Shown piece by piece: positions 23,891-31,835 of a stretch of DNA of 37,616 nt; position 1 is the stretch's first letter, and each line of letters begins with the position of its first letter. The stretch is from Candidatus Thorarchaeota archaeon (GTDB lineage: Archaea > Asgardarchaeota > Thorarchaeia > Thorarchaeales > Thorarchaeaceae). Position numbers and translations under genes: made by a program. The stretch is taken from NCBI GenBank assembly GCA_016839605.1, contig JAEOTX010000106.1, forward strand, positions 1 through 37,616, read 5' to 3'. The notes beneath the pieces are model-generated. The model was not told the DNA's origin. It searched no databases and saw only the letters and a program-made list of their open reading frames with translations.

Positions 23891-24763
23891 ATGTCTGGAG
23901 AACTCAGAGATCTCGTTTTGTCAGATCATCCCGCGGTCAAGGAACTTTGCATTGGTGTATGGGGCGGCAAAGATTATATCCCTCATAGATTCCCGAAATG
24001 GTTTGGTGATGATCTCAACCATCCCTTTGGCGTCTTTCAAGGTGATGCTCTTCAGGCTATCGGCAATCTCGAAATCAAGCCCAGCAACAAGACTGGATGG
24101 GTCAAGGGACTACGAGTACGTGAAACGCAGAGAAGGAAAGGATATGCTTCCAGAGTCATCGATCATATGATTCTGAGAGCTAAGAAGATTGGGCTGGAGA
24201 CTCTACGATATGCCACCAGTTCTAAGAATGTCGCATCAATGAAAGTGGCAGAGAATCTCGGTTTTACACTTGTGAGCGATGTCCGCTACTTCAGACTTGA
24301 GCCACCCTTTCCCCCACACCCCCAACCAAGCCCTACTATTCACCCTCTTCGAATTGATGCTGAGCGCTTGCATGGAATACTAGAAACCAACGACATCATC
24401 CCAGGTGATAACTTCGCCATAAGATGGGAATTCCATAAGAAAGATATCGTGAGCGTCAAGGCAATCCTAGAACGAGAAGAAGCCCAAGTGGTTTTTGGGG
24501 ATACTGGCAATGCGGAATCCCTCACCTTCTTCTCAAGTTTCGATAGAGATGGTCAAAAGATAACTGTGTTCTCGATTTTCTCAACAAATCGAAGCGTGTT
24601 CGTTGATATATTCTCTAGAGCTTTGGATTATCTTGAAACTGAGAAGACCGAGCGGGCTGCATTCTTTCTTGGACCTAGAGTTGAGCAATGGGTGGATTAC
24701 ATCATTGATATCCCCAAGGAATTCGTTGGACGACGATTTCTACTGTATGAGAAAGAGCTTTAG
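23891..24763 (+). CDS. GNAT-family N-acetyltransferase with C-terminal extension, 290 aa
   Basis: Residues about 1-137 form a GNAT domain: WVKGLRVRETQRRKGYAS (69-86) is motif A with the acetyl-CoA pyrophosphate loop RRKGYA, and ASMKVAENLGFTLVSD is motif B. A Pro-rich linker PPFPPHPQP follows (about 140-148). The C-terminal 140 residues look like a second domain, possibly a degenerate GNAT repeat, with strands around KITVFSIFSTNRSVFVDIFSRALDYL. Substrate is not predictable. It is divergent from the secreted protein and convergent with the small membrane protein. Confidence 0.82.
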   Translation: MSGELRDLVLSDHPAVKELCIGVWGGKDYIPHRFPKWFGDDLNHPFGVFQGDALQAIGNLEIKPSNKTGWVKGLRVRETQRRKGYASRVIDHMILRAKKIGLETLRYATSSKNVASMKVAENLGFTLVSDVRYFRLEPPFPPHPQPSPTIHPLRIDAERLHGILETNDIIPGDNFAIRWEFHKKDIVSVKAILEREEAQVVFGDTGNAESLTFFSSFDRDGQKITVFSIFSTNRSVFVDIFSRALDYLETEKTERAAFFLGPRVEQWVDYIIDIPKEFVGRRFLLYEKEL

Positions 24764-24776
24764 AAAAACCAGGGAA

Positions 24777-24794
24777 AGGCTGATAGATCAGCCT
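24777..24794. terminator. Stem between convergent genes
   Basis: AGGCTGAT and ATCAGCCT pair perfectly around AG, in the 53-bp gap between the stop of the GNAT gene (24763) and the stop of the minus-strand membrane protein gene (24817). Its position suggests a shared 3'-end element. Confidence 0.45.
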
Positions 24795-24816
24795 ATTCCT
24801 CGATAATTCCTTGTAT

Positions 24817-25176
24817 CTAGGTGAAATGCTGACTGGTGGTCGGAAGTATATAATAGACTATAGTGATGGCGGTTAGCCCCACCCCTGCCCAGTTCTCACC
24901 ATATGCATACAAAAGAGCTCCAGCAATGAGGAAGACTACAGCTAGCGTCCAAGACATCCGGTCCTGCTTTAAAACCTGGAAATACAAGAATATCGCAATC
25001 ACACCGAGAATGAGACCTGCGCCAGAAGCAACGTCCTCCCAATAGGCAAATCCCAGTCCCCCGACAATGATTCCTGCAATCGCATTGAGGATCATTAGAT
25101 AGCCTGCCATAGTGACCTCTTTGGGCCTTGCACCTCTCTGAGCGTCACTATCGTCAGCCATTGGAATTTCGGTCAT
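24817..25176 (-). CDS. Small four-helix membrane protein, 119 aa
   Basis: A polar N-terminus of about 20 residues is followed by four hydrophobic segments (about 24-44, 50-68, 76-92 and 96-112). No motif is recognised. It lies 54 bp downstream of the zinc protein gene on the same strand and may be co-transcribed with it. Function unknown. Confidence 0.65.
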   Translation of the reverse strand: MTEIPMADDSDAQRGARPKEVTMAGYLMILNAIAGIIVGGLGFAYWEDVASGAGLILGVIAIFLYFQVLKQDRMSWTLAVVFLIAGALLYAYGENWAGVGLTAITIVYYILPTTSQHFT

Positions 25177-25230
25177 ATCGCAAAATAGTGTTTCCGTGAC
25201 TGATTATTCTTTCGACTCCTCAAAACTAAG

Positions 25231-25704
25231 CTAGTCTTGTTCTTCCTCATACTCCTCAAGCACAGACCAATGTGGCGCATATGTGATTGGCTCGAGGTCT
25301 CTCTGCTGTAGTTCAAGCTCCTCGATTTCGGCAACTCTCTTTCGGAGAGTGTACGACTTGGCACCCTCCCACCAGAGATAGGCGCTAAGGTCTCTTGAGA
25401 ACTCGCCCTGATATCTCTCACAAGGCCCCTCACAGAACACCTTTTCCTCCCTTATCTCAAGTTCACCCCCACACCACTTGCAGACTGCTTCTCGCCCGTG
25501 AGTATGAATTCGTCCTTCAACTATGCGTACAAAGAGAACAGTTCCATCGAAGTTGCAGACACCCCACTCTTTTCTCTTGGAGATGGTCTTCTCCCACAGT
25601 TCTCCTGTGGGGAGGCGTAGATTGTCTGACAAGTCCTGTTTCTTCTTCTTGTCCTTGGTGGACTCATCAAAGTCGGTCAGTCTCGTCTGCACAGTACGCC
25701 TCAT
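25231..25704 (-). CDS. Zinc-binding protein with PIP-box-like N-terminus, 157 aa
   Basis: The N-terminus reads QTRLTDFD (Gln6, Leu9, Phe12), resembling the QxxLxxFF motif by which archaeal proteins bind the PCNA sliding clamp, although the second aromatic is Asp. A Lys-rich stretch follows. Residues 50-95 hold Cys50, CKWC (75-78) and CEGPC (91-95), a likely zinc ribbon or knuckle. The C-terminal half is acidic and helical. Together these suggest a small DNA replication or repair accessory factor, but that is inference and no family is recognised. ATG 25704 has no SD, so a leaderless mRNA is possible. Confidence 0.65.
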   Translation of the reverse strand: MRRTVQTRLTDFDESTKDKKKKQDLSDNLRLPTGELWEKTISKRKEWGVCNFDGTVLFVRIVEGRIHTHGREAVCKWCGGELEIREEKVFCEGPCERYQGEFSRDLSAYLWWEGAKSYTLRKRVAEIEELELQQRDLEPITYAPHWSVLEEYEEEQD

Positions 25705-25748
25705 AACTCATTGTGCCGATGGCATGTTGATAAGCACGTATCTTGCGA

Positions 25749-26714
25749 TTACCCTGAGAGCTCATCAACTAGGCCCATCATCCATTCATCAAACGGCTTG
25801 GGCTTGGACCAAGTTTCTTCAAAAGGAGTCAAGACCAGCTTTCCCCCAATCTCTCCGACCAATCCTCCATCTCTTCCCCCAAGGAGACATTCTACCGCAA
25901 ATGCTCCCAGTCTGGTGCCTAGAATCCTGTCAAAGTGAGATGGAGATCCACCTCGTTGGATGTAGCCTAGCACAGAAACTCTACACTTCTCTCCCAATCG
26001 GTCCGAAAGTTCCTTCCCTATAACACTGGCATCACCAAGCTCATCACCCTCTGCAACAACGATCAAAACGCTCGATTTCGCCTTTTCCCGAGCCTCGATC
26101 ACTCTCTGAGCAAGTTCATCAATCTTTGTCGGCGTTTCTGGAATCAGTATTGCTGACGCACCAGTGGCAATTCCGACATGGACTGCAATGAATCCAGAGT
26201 GGCGTCCCATAACTTCCACGAGAAAAATACGCTGAAATGCTTGAGCTGTGTCTCTAATCTTATCGAGTGCTTCCAGAGCATTGTTCACAGCGGTGTCAAA
26301 TCCGATTGTATAATCAGTTCCATAGAGATCATTGTCAATAGTACCGGGTAGCCCGATCAGTTTGCCTTTCCAGTGCTTGCTCAGTGCAGCAAGTCCACGC
26401 ATCGTGCCATCACCACCAATTGCCAGCAGCGCGTCTATCTTCCGTTCATCGAGTATCTTTGCAGCTTTAATCTGACCCTCATCTGTCCGGAACTCTTCCG
26501 ACCTTCCAGTTGTCAAAAAGGTTCCACCCCGGTGAAGTATCCTAGAAACAGAACGAGAATTCAATTCGTGCATCTGTTCGTCAAGGATTCCCTGAAAACC
26601 GCCGAATATACCATAGATTTGGCAGTTCCGTCTTATTCCAACTCTGGTGATAGCTCGAATTGCGGCATTCATGCCAGGCGAATCGCCGCCACTCGTCAGG
26701 ACTGCAACTCTCAT
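25749..26714 (-). CDS. pfkA: ATP-dependent 6-phosphofructokinase, bacterial PfkA type
   Basis: The 321-aa product matches PfkA: GGDSPGMNAAIR near the start, AIGGDGTMRG (98-107) for ATP/Mg, PGTIDND (123-129) with catalytic Asp127, VEVMGRHSGF and GYIQRGGSPS. Gly after GGD and Gly124 are the residues of the ATP-using rather than the PPi-using form. It phosphorylates fructose 6-phosphate in glycolysis. The longer frame from 26777 adds 21 residues foreign to the family; ATG 26714 has a TATA-like TTTTTATTTC about 26 bp upstream, indicating a leaderless start. PfkA is uncommon in archaea, which mostly use ADP-dependent or PfkB-type kinases. Confidence 0.92.
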   Translation of the reverse strand: MRVAVLTSGGDSPGMNAAIRAITRVGIRRNCQIYGIFGGFQGILDEQMHELNSRSVSRILHRGGTFLTTGRSEEFRTDEGQIKAAKILDERKIDALLAIGGDGTMRGLAALSKHWKGKLIGLPGTIDNDLYGTDYTIGFDTAVNNALEALDKIRDTAQAFQRIFLVEVMGRHSGFIAVHVGIATGASAILIPETPTKIDELAQRVIEAREKAKSSVLIVVAEGDELGDASVIGKELSDRLGEKCRVSVLGYIQRGGSPSHFDRILGTRLGAFAVECLLGGRDGGLVGEIGGKLVLTPFEETWSKPKPFDEWMMGLVDELSG

Positions 26715-26773
26715 ACGGGAACGGAGTGCATTCTGAAATAAAAACAGTTGTGCGTCAATATCGAAATGACTTC

Positions 26774-27259
26774 TCAATGTCCCGCTTTTTCTCTGAAGAA
26801 CATCAGATAATCTGTTCCTGGTACATCCTTTCCAAGCAGCCTTAAAGCTAAAGCAAGTTGCCCCCGATGATGAGTTGTGTGAAGGACATATTGCATGAAG
26901 AAGTCCATCGCCTCAATCTCAAACGGCACATCGGATATATGTGGGACTTCAATGGTACCCTGTGGTATCTCTCTCACAACATCAGCTAGTCGAGAGTCAT
27001 ATTCATTCCATTTGGTCATCATCTCAAGTTTCGATGCCTGAGAGATCCATTTGTAGACACTTTCATCCCGCTTATCGTCAGCTAAGTTGAAGCAAGTGAC
27101 TAGTGCCATGAGTATGTGCTCACATATCGACCGAACGCTATGACTTCCAAGTACTTTCTTGGTGAACTCTTTGTCCTTAAGACGTTCAACAACTGCTCGC
27201 ATTCTATTTCCGGACCACATGTGGTATTCTGCGAGGTACTTGAAGGTCAGGCCAATCAC
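26774..27259 (-). CDS. DinB-like (DUF664-type) putative metal-binding four-helix protein
   Basis: The 161-aa helical protein has the DinB-like layout: SICEHIL with His48 in helix 2 and YVLHTTHHRGQLALALRLLG (125-144) with His127 and His131, together a three-His metal site. The ending LGKDVPGTDYLMF is typical. Members include thiol-dependent transferases and stress-induced proteins. Start GTG 27259 has a TATA-like ATGATATAGG about 20 bp upstream. It lies 58 bp downstream of the vWA gene on the same strand; the promoter-like box suggests its own transcript. Confidence 0.8.
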   Translation of the reverse strand: MIGLTFKYLAEYHMWSGNRMRAVVERLKDKEFTKKVLGSHSVRSICEHILMALVTCFNLADDKRDESVYKWISQASKLEMMTKWNEYDSRLADVVREIPQGTIEVPHISDVPFEIEAMDFFMQYVLHTTHHRGQLALALRLLGKDVPGTDYLMFFREKAGH

Positions 27260-27317
27260 TCCAGAAGGGGTTGCCTATATCATACGCACATCGGGTTTAT
27301 CTTTCCTTTGCATTAAC

Positions 27318-30290
27318 TCATCTGATTCCGTTTAGCACATCGGTGAGTACTTTGGGTATTTCATGAAGAGATCCCAGCGTAATGACCTCTCCACGAGTCA
27401 GCTCAGCCATCTCCTCTGCCCTCTCAGTATTTGCCATCTTCTCATTGAGGGCAACGATGAACCGAGACTGAAGATCGTTGAATCTTTCCAGCTGCGGTTC
27501 TAAAACTGAGATGTCCTCAACGAAGGCGTCAGTGAGCACCATCAGGAGTCTCTTTTCGGATTCAGTCATCATCTCTAGCTGGTCTGCGCCCCAACGTAGA
27601 GCTGCGTCAGCGCTAGTACCTCTCCTTCCTCTGAGGTCAAGTATTTGATCTGCTACCTCATCGATATCCCGCTTTTCCTGAAATCCCTTCACCGCGTGCG
27701 TGCTCTCTTCAAAGAATGCAATAGCTATCTCTTCAGGTAAGAGATTAGCCAGCAGCATCACGACAGCAATGGCACACATTGCGAGCTTTTCTCCACTCAT
27801 TGAACCACTTATGTCAAGAAGAAAGCATGCGGCAACTCTTCCACGTACCGTATCCCAGACTACTAAGTCGTCACTTGTCAGTAGGTTTAGGTCTTTTCCA
27901 GACATCAAAATGCTCTCTATCGAACTCTCAATATCTATCTGGTCTATGTCATCTCCATCTCGAAATGGTCGGACCTTAGTGCTAGGAGCAAGACCCTTCT
28001 CTCCTGACCCGATTTTCCCTGTGGGCCAACTCATCGCGACCTCAATAAGTGCCTGCTTAGCTAGTTCCTTGACCTTTTCCTTAGCATCTTTCGGGAGGTC
28101 TTTGCGATGATTGAACCATTGGAGAACTAAGTTCTCCCCCGGACCCCGAGTCATTGAACCGAATGTACGTTCGATTGATTTCGCACTGCCGTCTTTTGTC
28201 ACTTTCTCAATTTTATCAGCAATATCTTTAGCTGAGTGTTCGTCAATTGGAGGCGGAGAACCGGTAATGGACCTAATTGCTTCCATCAAGGCAGTTGGGT
28301 CAATGCTCATCAAGGGATCTGGTCTGTCAGGCATTCGCCAGGAATCAGTTCTTTTCAATGTTTTAATTCTCTCAATGTGGTCTTCAAGCTCTCTTGTTAG
28401 GTCTCGTTTCCTGGACTTGTGAATCTTTTCTGCGAGCTTGCTTAGACCTTCTTCTCCGACTGAACCAAATGCAGGATGGTCAGACATGAACTCCTCTATT
28501 GCATCAATTTCGCCATGAGTTTTAGCAGTCTTCAGAGTACTTGTGAGATCTGCGTGGGCCATTGCAGCAAGGGCTTCTGTATGTCCTGCTTTGAGAGCAG
28601 ACCGAGTTAGTTCCTTGAATAGTTCTTCTTTTCGTCCCCTCATGCTACTGCCTTTAGTAGTGGTGAATCCCTTCCCCATTCTAAGTGAAGTCCCACCGAA
28701 TCCAAGTCTCTTCATCATGCTGCCAAGGGTATCTGCAGTGCCAGCACCCGCGTCAACGAGATGCTTGAGTGTTTCATAGGTGTCTCCTATGCGCTCGAGT
28801 ATTCTCTCATCTGAGAATCCTTTGTCAAGACCTGTTTTCATCACGTCAGTCGGAGAGAGGCCGATTTCACTGTCCATGAACGAATCAAGAAGATCAAGAA
28901 AAGCAGCTTCTCCCTTTGTTTCTTCGATGGCTTTTACAGCTGCACTACTAGAGAACTTCTCGAATTTGCCAGCATGAGAATGGCTGGACTCCCTGAAACT
29001 CTCAGCGTACTCTTTCATCCTCTCAGCTAGCTCTGCAAAACTTCGAGTCGAGCCGCCTTCTTTTTTCATGGATTTCAATGTGTGTTCAAAAGCCTTCTCT
29101 GCTAATTCAGCCCACTCTGGAGATTCCACAGCACTCAGAGCTATGTCATCTAGTGTGGGAGTTTTTCCTTCCTTTCGAACATGTTCTTCATAGGCGTCAA
29201 AAAGCTCCTCACGATGTTTTGTGCCAAACTTCTCATCCATTTTCGAAGCAGTTCGAAAAGCTCGTCCTAAATCCTCTAGGCTATCTTCAAAGACTCGTTC
29301 TTTATCAAACTCAGGCACTTCCTCCAGCATATCTGAAACTTCGGAGATTTCCCAAAGCTTGTCGAGTTTCTTCACTAGACTCTTGGTTTCTTTATCGAGC
29401 TCTGTTTTCGGAAAACCTGCATCTTTGAGATATTTCAGACTCCGAGCAGCGGTCTCCATATCCCCTGCCAAAATCTTCTCCATTTCATCTTTGAATGATT
29501 CTAGCTCCATTGCATACTCTGTAGCAAGCTTTTCCCATGGTGAGCTTGTCCTGGATAGAACTTCCTCGCCCCAACCAAGTTCTGCCGCGGGCTTGATATC
29601 TTCTGGAGGCAGACTATCGATCTCGCTTAGGACTTCATCCCTCAAGAACCGTTCCAGTTTCTCTTTGTCTGAGAGTCCCATTCTGAGTGCAGTCTCATCT
29701 CCTCCCCTTGATGTCAGTAGACTCCTGAATGCCTCCATTTCTGCAGTTTCCGCACTGGATAGCGTTTCAAGGAAATCTAGTAGCTCAGACATCGCGTCAA
29801 GCTCATGTTCAATCATAGACTCTACATCATCGAGATCAACGCTGCTCTCTCCTAAGACAGATAGTTCTGACATGATTTGGTCAAGAACTGATGGTGGCCC
29901 CCTATCGACCTCTTCCATTTCATCATCCTTATCGGCTACCTCGCCATCAGGTGCTTTGAGAGGTGCTTCCTCTGGTTTTGTCTTCTTCTTTTTCTTCTTC
30001 TTCTTTTTCTTCCTCCTTTCAGGGAATAGAATTTGGAAGGCGATGTCTCTAGCATGAGATTGGTCTAGGATAGGAGTTGTGAAGACTGCAGCTTGAATAT
30101 AGTCCTCGGGTATCAGATCCCTCTTCCTATGGAATCGTGCTGTGAGAAGTCTCGGGATTGCTATAGCTTGTCTAGTACTTGGAGTTCCCCCTAGCAGTTT
30201 CTCATCGATCGCACGCATTCTATGGATAAACTCGGCAGAGAACGTTATTGGATTCCATGCCTCTCCAAGTCCCCATATGTCATGCGCCAT
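27318..30290 (-). CDS. vWA-domain protein with complete MIDAS and poly-lysine linker, 990 aa
   Basis: The C-terminal 180 residues are a von Willebrand A domain with all MIDAS ligands: DISGS (Asp826, Ser828, Ser830), Thr892 and Asp921. The N-terminal 90 residues (PSTRQAIAIPRLLTARF, IPEDYIQAA) resemble the helical lid that follows MoxR AAA+ cores. Then come ten consecutive lysines (94-103) and about 600 residues of acidic helical sequence. MoxR partners with a vWA protein in many prokaryotes to remodel or load cofactors into protein complexes. This gene starts at ATG 30290 inside the TAA of the moxR-like gene, and is the last of five overlapping genes. Substrate unknown. The large helical middle is unusual for the family. 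Confidence 0.85.
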   Translation of the reverse strand: MAHDIWGLGEAWNPITFSAEFIHRMRAIDEKLLGGTPSTRQAIAIPRLLTARFHRKRDLIPEDYIQAAVFTTPILDQSHARDIAFQILFPERRKKKKKKKKKKTKPEEAPLKAPDGEVADKDDEMEEVDRGPPSVLDQIMSELSVLGESSVDLDDVESMIEHELDAMSELLDFLETLSSAETAEMEAFRSLLTSRGGDETALRMGLSDKEKLERFLRDEVLSEIDSLPPEDIKPAAELGWGEEVLSRTSSPWEKLATEYAMELESFKDEMEKILAGDMETAARSLKYLKDAGFPKTELDKETKSLVKKLDKLWEISEVSDMLEEVPEFDKERVFEDSLEDLGRAFRTASKMDEKFGTKHREELFDAYEEHVRKEGKTPTLDDIALSAVESPEWAELAEKAFEHTLKSMKKEGGSTRSFAELAERMKEYAESFRESSHSHAGKFEKFSSSAAVKAIEETKGEAAFLDLLDSFMDSEIGLSPTDVMKTGLDKGFSDERILERIGDTYETLKHLVDAGAGTADTLGSMMKRLGFGGTSLRMGKGFTTTKGSSMRGRKEELFKELTRSALKAGHTEALAAMAHADLTSTLKTAKTHGEIDAIEEFMSDHPAFGSVGEEGLSKLAEKIHKSRKRDLTRELEDHIERIKTLKRTDSWRMPDRPDPLMSIDPTALMEAIRSITGSPPPIDEHSAKDIADKIEKVTKDGSAKSIERTFGSMTRGPGENLVLQWFNHRKDLPKDAKEKVKELAKQALIEVAMSWPTGKIGSGEKGLAPSTKVRPFRDGDDIDQIDIESSIESILMSGKDLNLLTSDDLVVWDTVRGRVAACFLLDISGSMSGEKLAMCAIAVVMLLANLLPEEIAIAFFEESTHAVKGFQEKRDIDEVADQILDLRGRRGTSADAALRWGADQLEMMTESEKRLLMVLTDAFVEDISVLEPQLERFNDLQSRFIVALNEKMANTERAEEMAELTRGEVITLGSLHEIPKVLTDVLNGIR

Positions 30291-31246
30291 TATGATGCAC
30301 CCAGAGTGTCCCGCACAATTCGTGCAACAACTTGTTCAGGTTTCTTTCCAGGCTTGAATTGACATGAGTCTGGAAGAATCAAATTTGCGACCTCTGCAAT
30401 GATTTTGTTGTCTAGTTTAGATTTAGTTCGTGCTGCTCTTTCTGATGCGAGTCTAGCCATCCCAATACTGGAACGCAAGCTTGGGGGCGACTCAACCTGT
30501 GCATCTCCACGAAATTGCTCCAGCAATTCCAATATCTTCTCATAAGCGATAGCTGGGATTTTGTACTCTGGACAATTCGCTTCCACTATCTTCCGCTCAA
30601 GAGACCTCGGTGGATAATCAAGATGAATCCAGACCTTTATCCTATCCTTAATGGCTTCAGGCAACTTTCTTGTACCTCTCATCTCAGCTGGGTTCATAGC
30701 ACTCACTACGTAGAAGTCCTCATCAACTTTGATCCAACTCCTGAGTTGGGGAATGTAAAGACGTCCTTCTTCCATCGCGTCAAGCATTGAGTTAAGGACA
30801 TATTCGTCACCACGATTTATCTCATTGGCGAGGAATAATCCTCCTTGAAGTGCCGCGAGAGTAAATGGTCCTGGCACATATGACTCAGCAGCGAATCCAA
30901 ACTTGAAAACCAAAGTAGGGTCAAAACTCCCAATCAAGGTGGCAGGCCTGACCAAATCAGAGAATGTCACCCAATAGAACTCACGTCCAAGGTCATACGC
31001 GAACTTGCGACAGAGGGCTGTCTTCCCGCAACCCACAGGTCCCACGAGTCCAACATACAAGCCTGCTGCATGTGCATCAAGCATAGCTTCGTACGCCTCT
31101 TTATACTGGCCCTCAAGAACCAGCTTGACATCCTCTCTAATGTCTTCAACGCGTTTCATCTCAAGCAGCTTGGCAAAGTCCTTCTCTGCGCCTGCTTCTT
31201 TCCTTGTTGTTTTCTCTGTACTTTTTTGTTTACTCACTTTATTCAT
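30290..31246 (-). CDS. MoxR-type AAA+ ATPase, 318 aa
   Basis: AAA+ core with Walker A GPVGCGKT (69-76), Walker B GLFLANEINRGD (136-147), sensor-1 region SAMNPAEMRG (182-191) and the arginine-finger region LPEAIKDRI (195-203), in MoxR order. The first Walker B acid is Asn (LANE) where most have Asp (LADE); the catalytic Glu remains. A Lys-rich N-terminal tail of 30 residues precedes. Frames open to 31321, but ATG 31246 or GTG 31237 (nine bases after AGGAG) are the credible starts, overlapping the preceding stop. It probably energises remodelling with the downstream vWA protein. Confidence 0.88.
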   Translation of the reverse strand: MNKVSKQKSTEKTTRKEAGAEKDFAKLLEMKRVEDIREDVKLVLEGQYKEAYEAMLDAHAAGLYVGLVGPVGCGKTALCRKFAYDLGREFYWVTFSDLVRPATLIGSFDPTLVFKFGFAAESYVPGPFTLAALQGGLFLANEINRGDEYVLNSMLDAMEEGRLYIPQLRSWIKVDEDFYVVSAMNPAEMRGTRKLPEAIKDRIKVWIHLDYPPRSLERKIVEANCPEYKIPAIAYEKILELLEQFRGDAQVESPPSLRSSIGMARLASERAARTKSKLDNKIIAEVANLILPDSCQFKPGKKPEQVVARIVRDTLGAS

Positions 31247-31835
31247 CTCCTGAACTGCTCTCAAAATACAATTCTGCTGTAGTTGGTGATACTTCTTCAG
31301 GGAGTTCGAATCCCATCTCATTCACCTTGGATGAGAAGATATCATACTCAGATTTGTCCAAAACGGATCTATTACCAAAACCCAACGCTTCTAACACCAA
31401 TTTGCCATAGAATGTCTGCTTAATCTCTGAAAGATCGTACTTTCTTCTTCGATACAGTACTTTTGATGATTGGAGTTCTCGAGCACGAGCGGCAACAACC
31501 ACCTTGTAAAGAGGTACCCATCTGTCAAGCTTTGCTAGTTTCTCTGCTTTGAATTTGTAGTGTTCCTTAGGTGAATTCTTTAGCATAACGCCCAGTGAAC
31601 GCATTAGTCCTCCAAAGAACTCGCCCTTTGCTTTCTTCTTGTCTTTCTGGCTTACGAAATCGATTGCATCTACTATGACTGAATTGATTTGCTCATCAGA
31701 GGCATCAAAGAACTTCTTTAGCTCCTCTACTTCTTTCGGGAATAAGGAGGAAGCACGATTCACTACCTTTAGCTCTATCTGCTTCTTAGTTGAGAGAGCT
31801 TCGCTGAGGCTACCAAATGCGTCATTGTAGCTCAT
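31239..31835 (-). CDS. Unrecognised 198-aa protein within the Rad50-like/MoxR/vWA operon
   Basis: Predominantly helical and basic in the middle (KEHYKFKAEKLAKLDRW, RARELQSSKVLYRRRKYDL), with an acidic C-terminus (SSSGDE). No cysteines, membrane segments or enzyme motifs. ATG 31835 overlaps the Rad50-like stop (ATGA) with GGAGGAGGG ahead, and its stop overlaps the MoxR-like ATG. The central operon position suggests an adaptor between the two ATPases. Family not recognised. Confidence 0.75.
   Translation of the reverse strand: MSYNDAFGSLSEALSTKKQIELKVVNRASSLFPKEVEELKKFFDASDEQINSVIVDAIDFVSQKDKKKAKGEFFGGLMRSLGVMLKNSPKEHYKFKAEKLAKLDRWVPLYKVVVAARARELQSSKVLYRRRKYDLSEIKQTFYGKLVLEALGFGNRSVLDKSEYDIFSSKVNEMGFELPEEVSPTTAELYFESSSGDE

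Noticed and set aside
29221..30057. 278-codon plus-strand frame opposite the vWA gene
   Set aside because: Ser-rich shadow created by the Glu/Lys-rich coiled region on the other strand.
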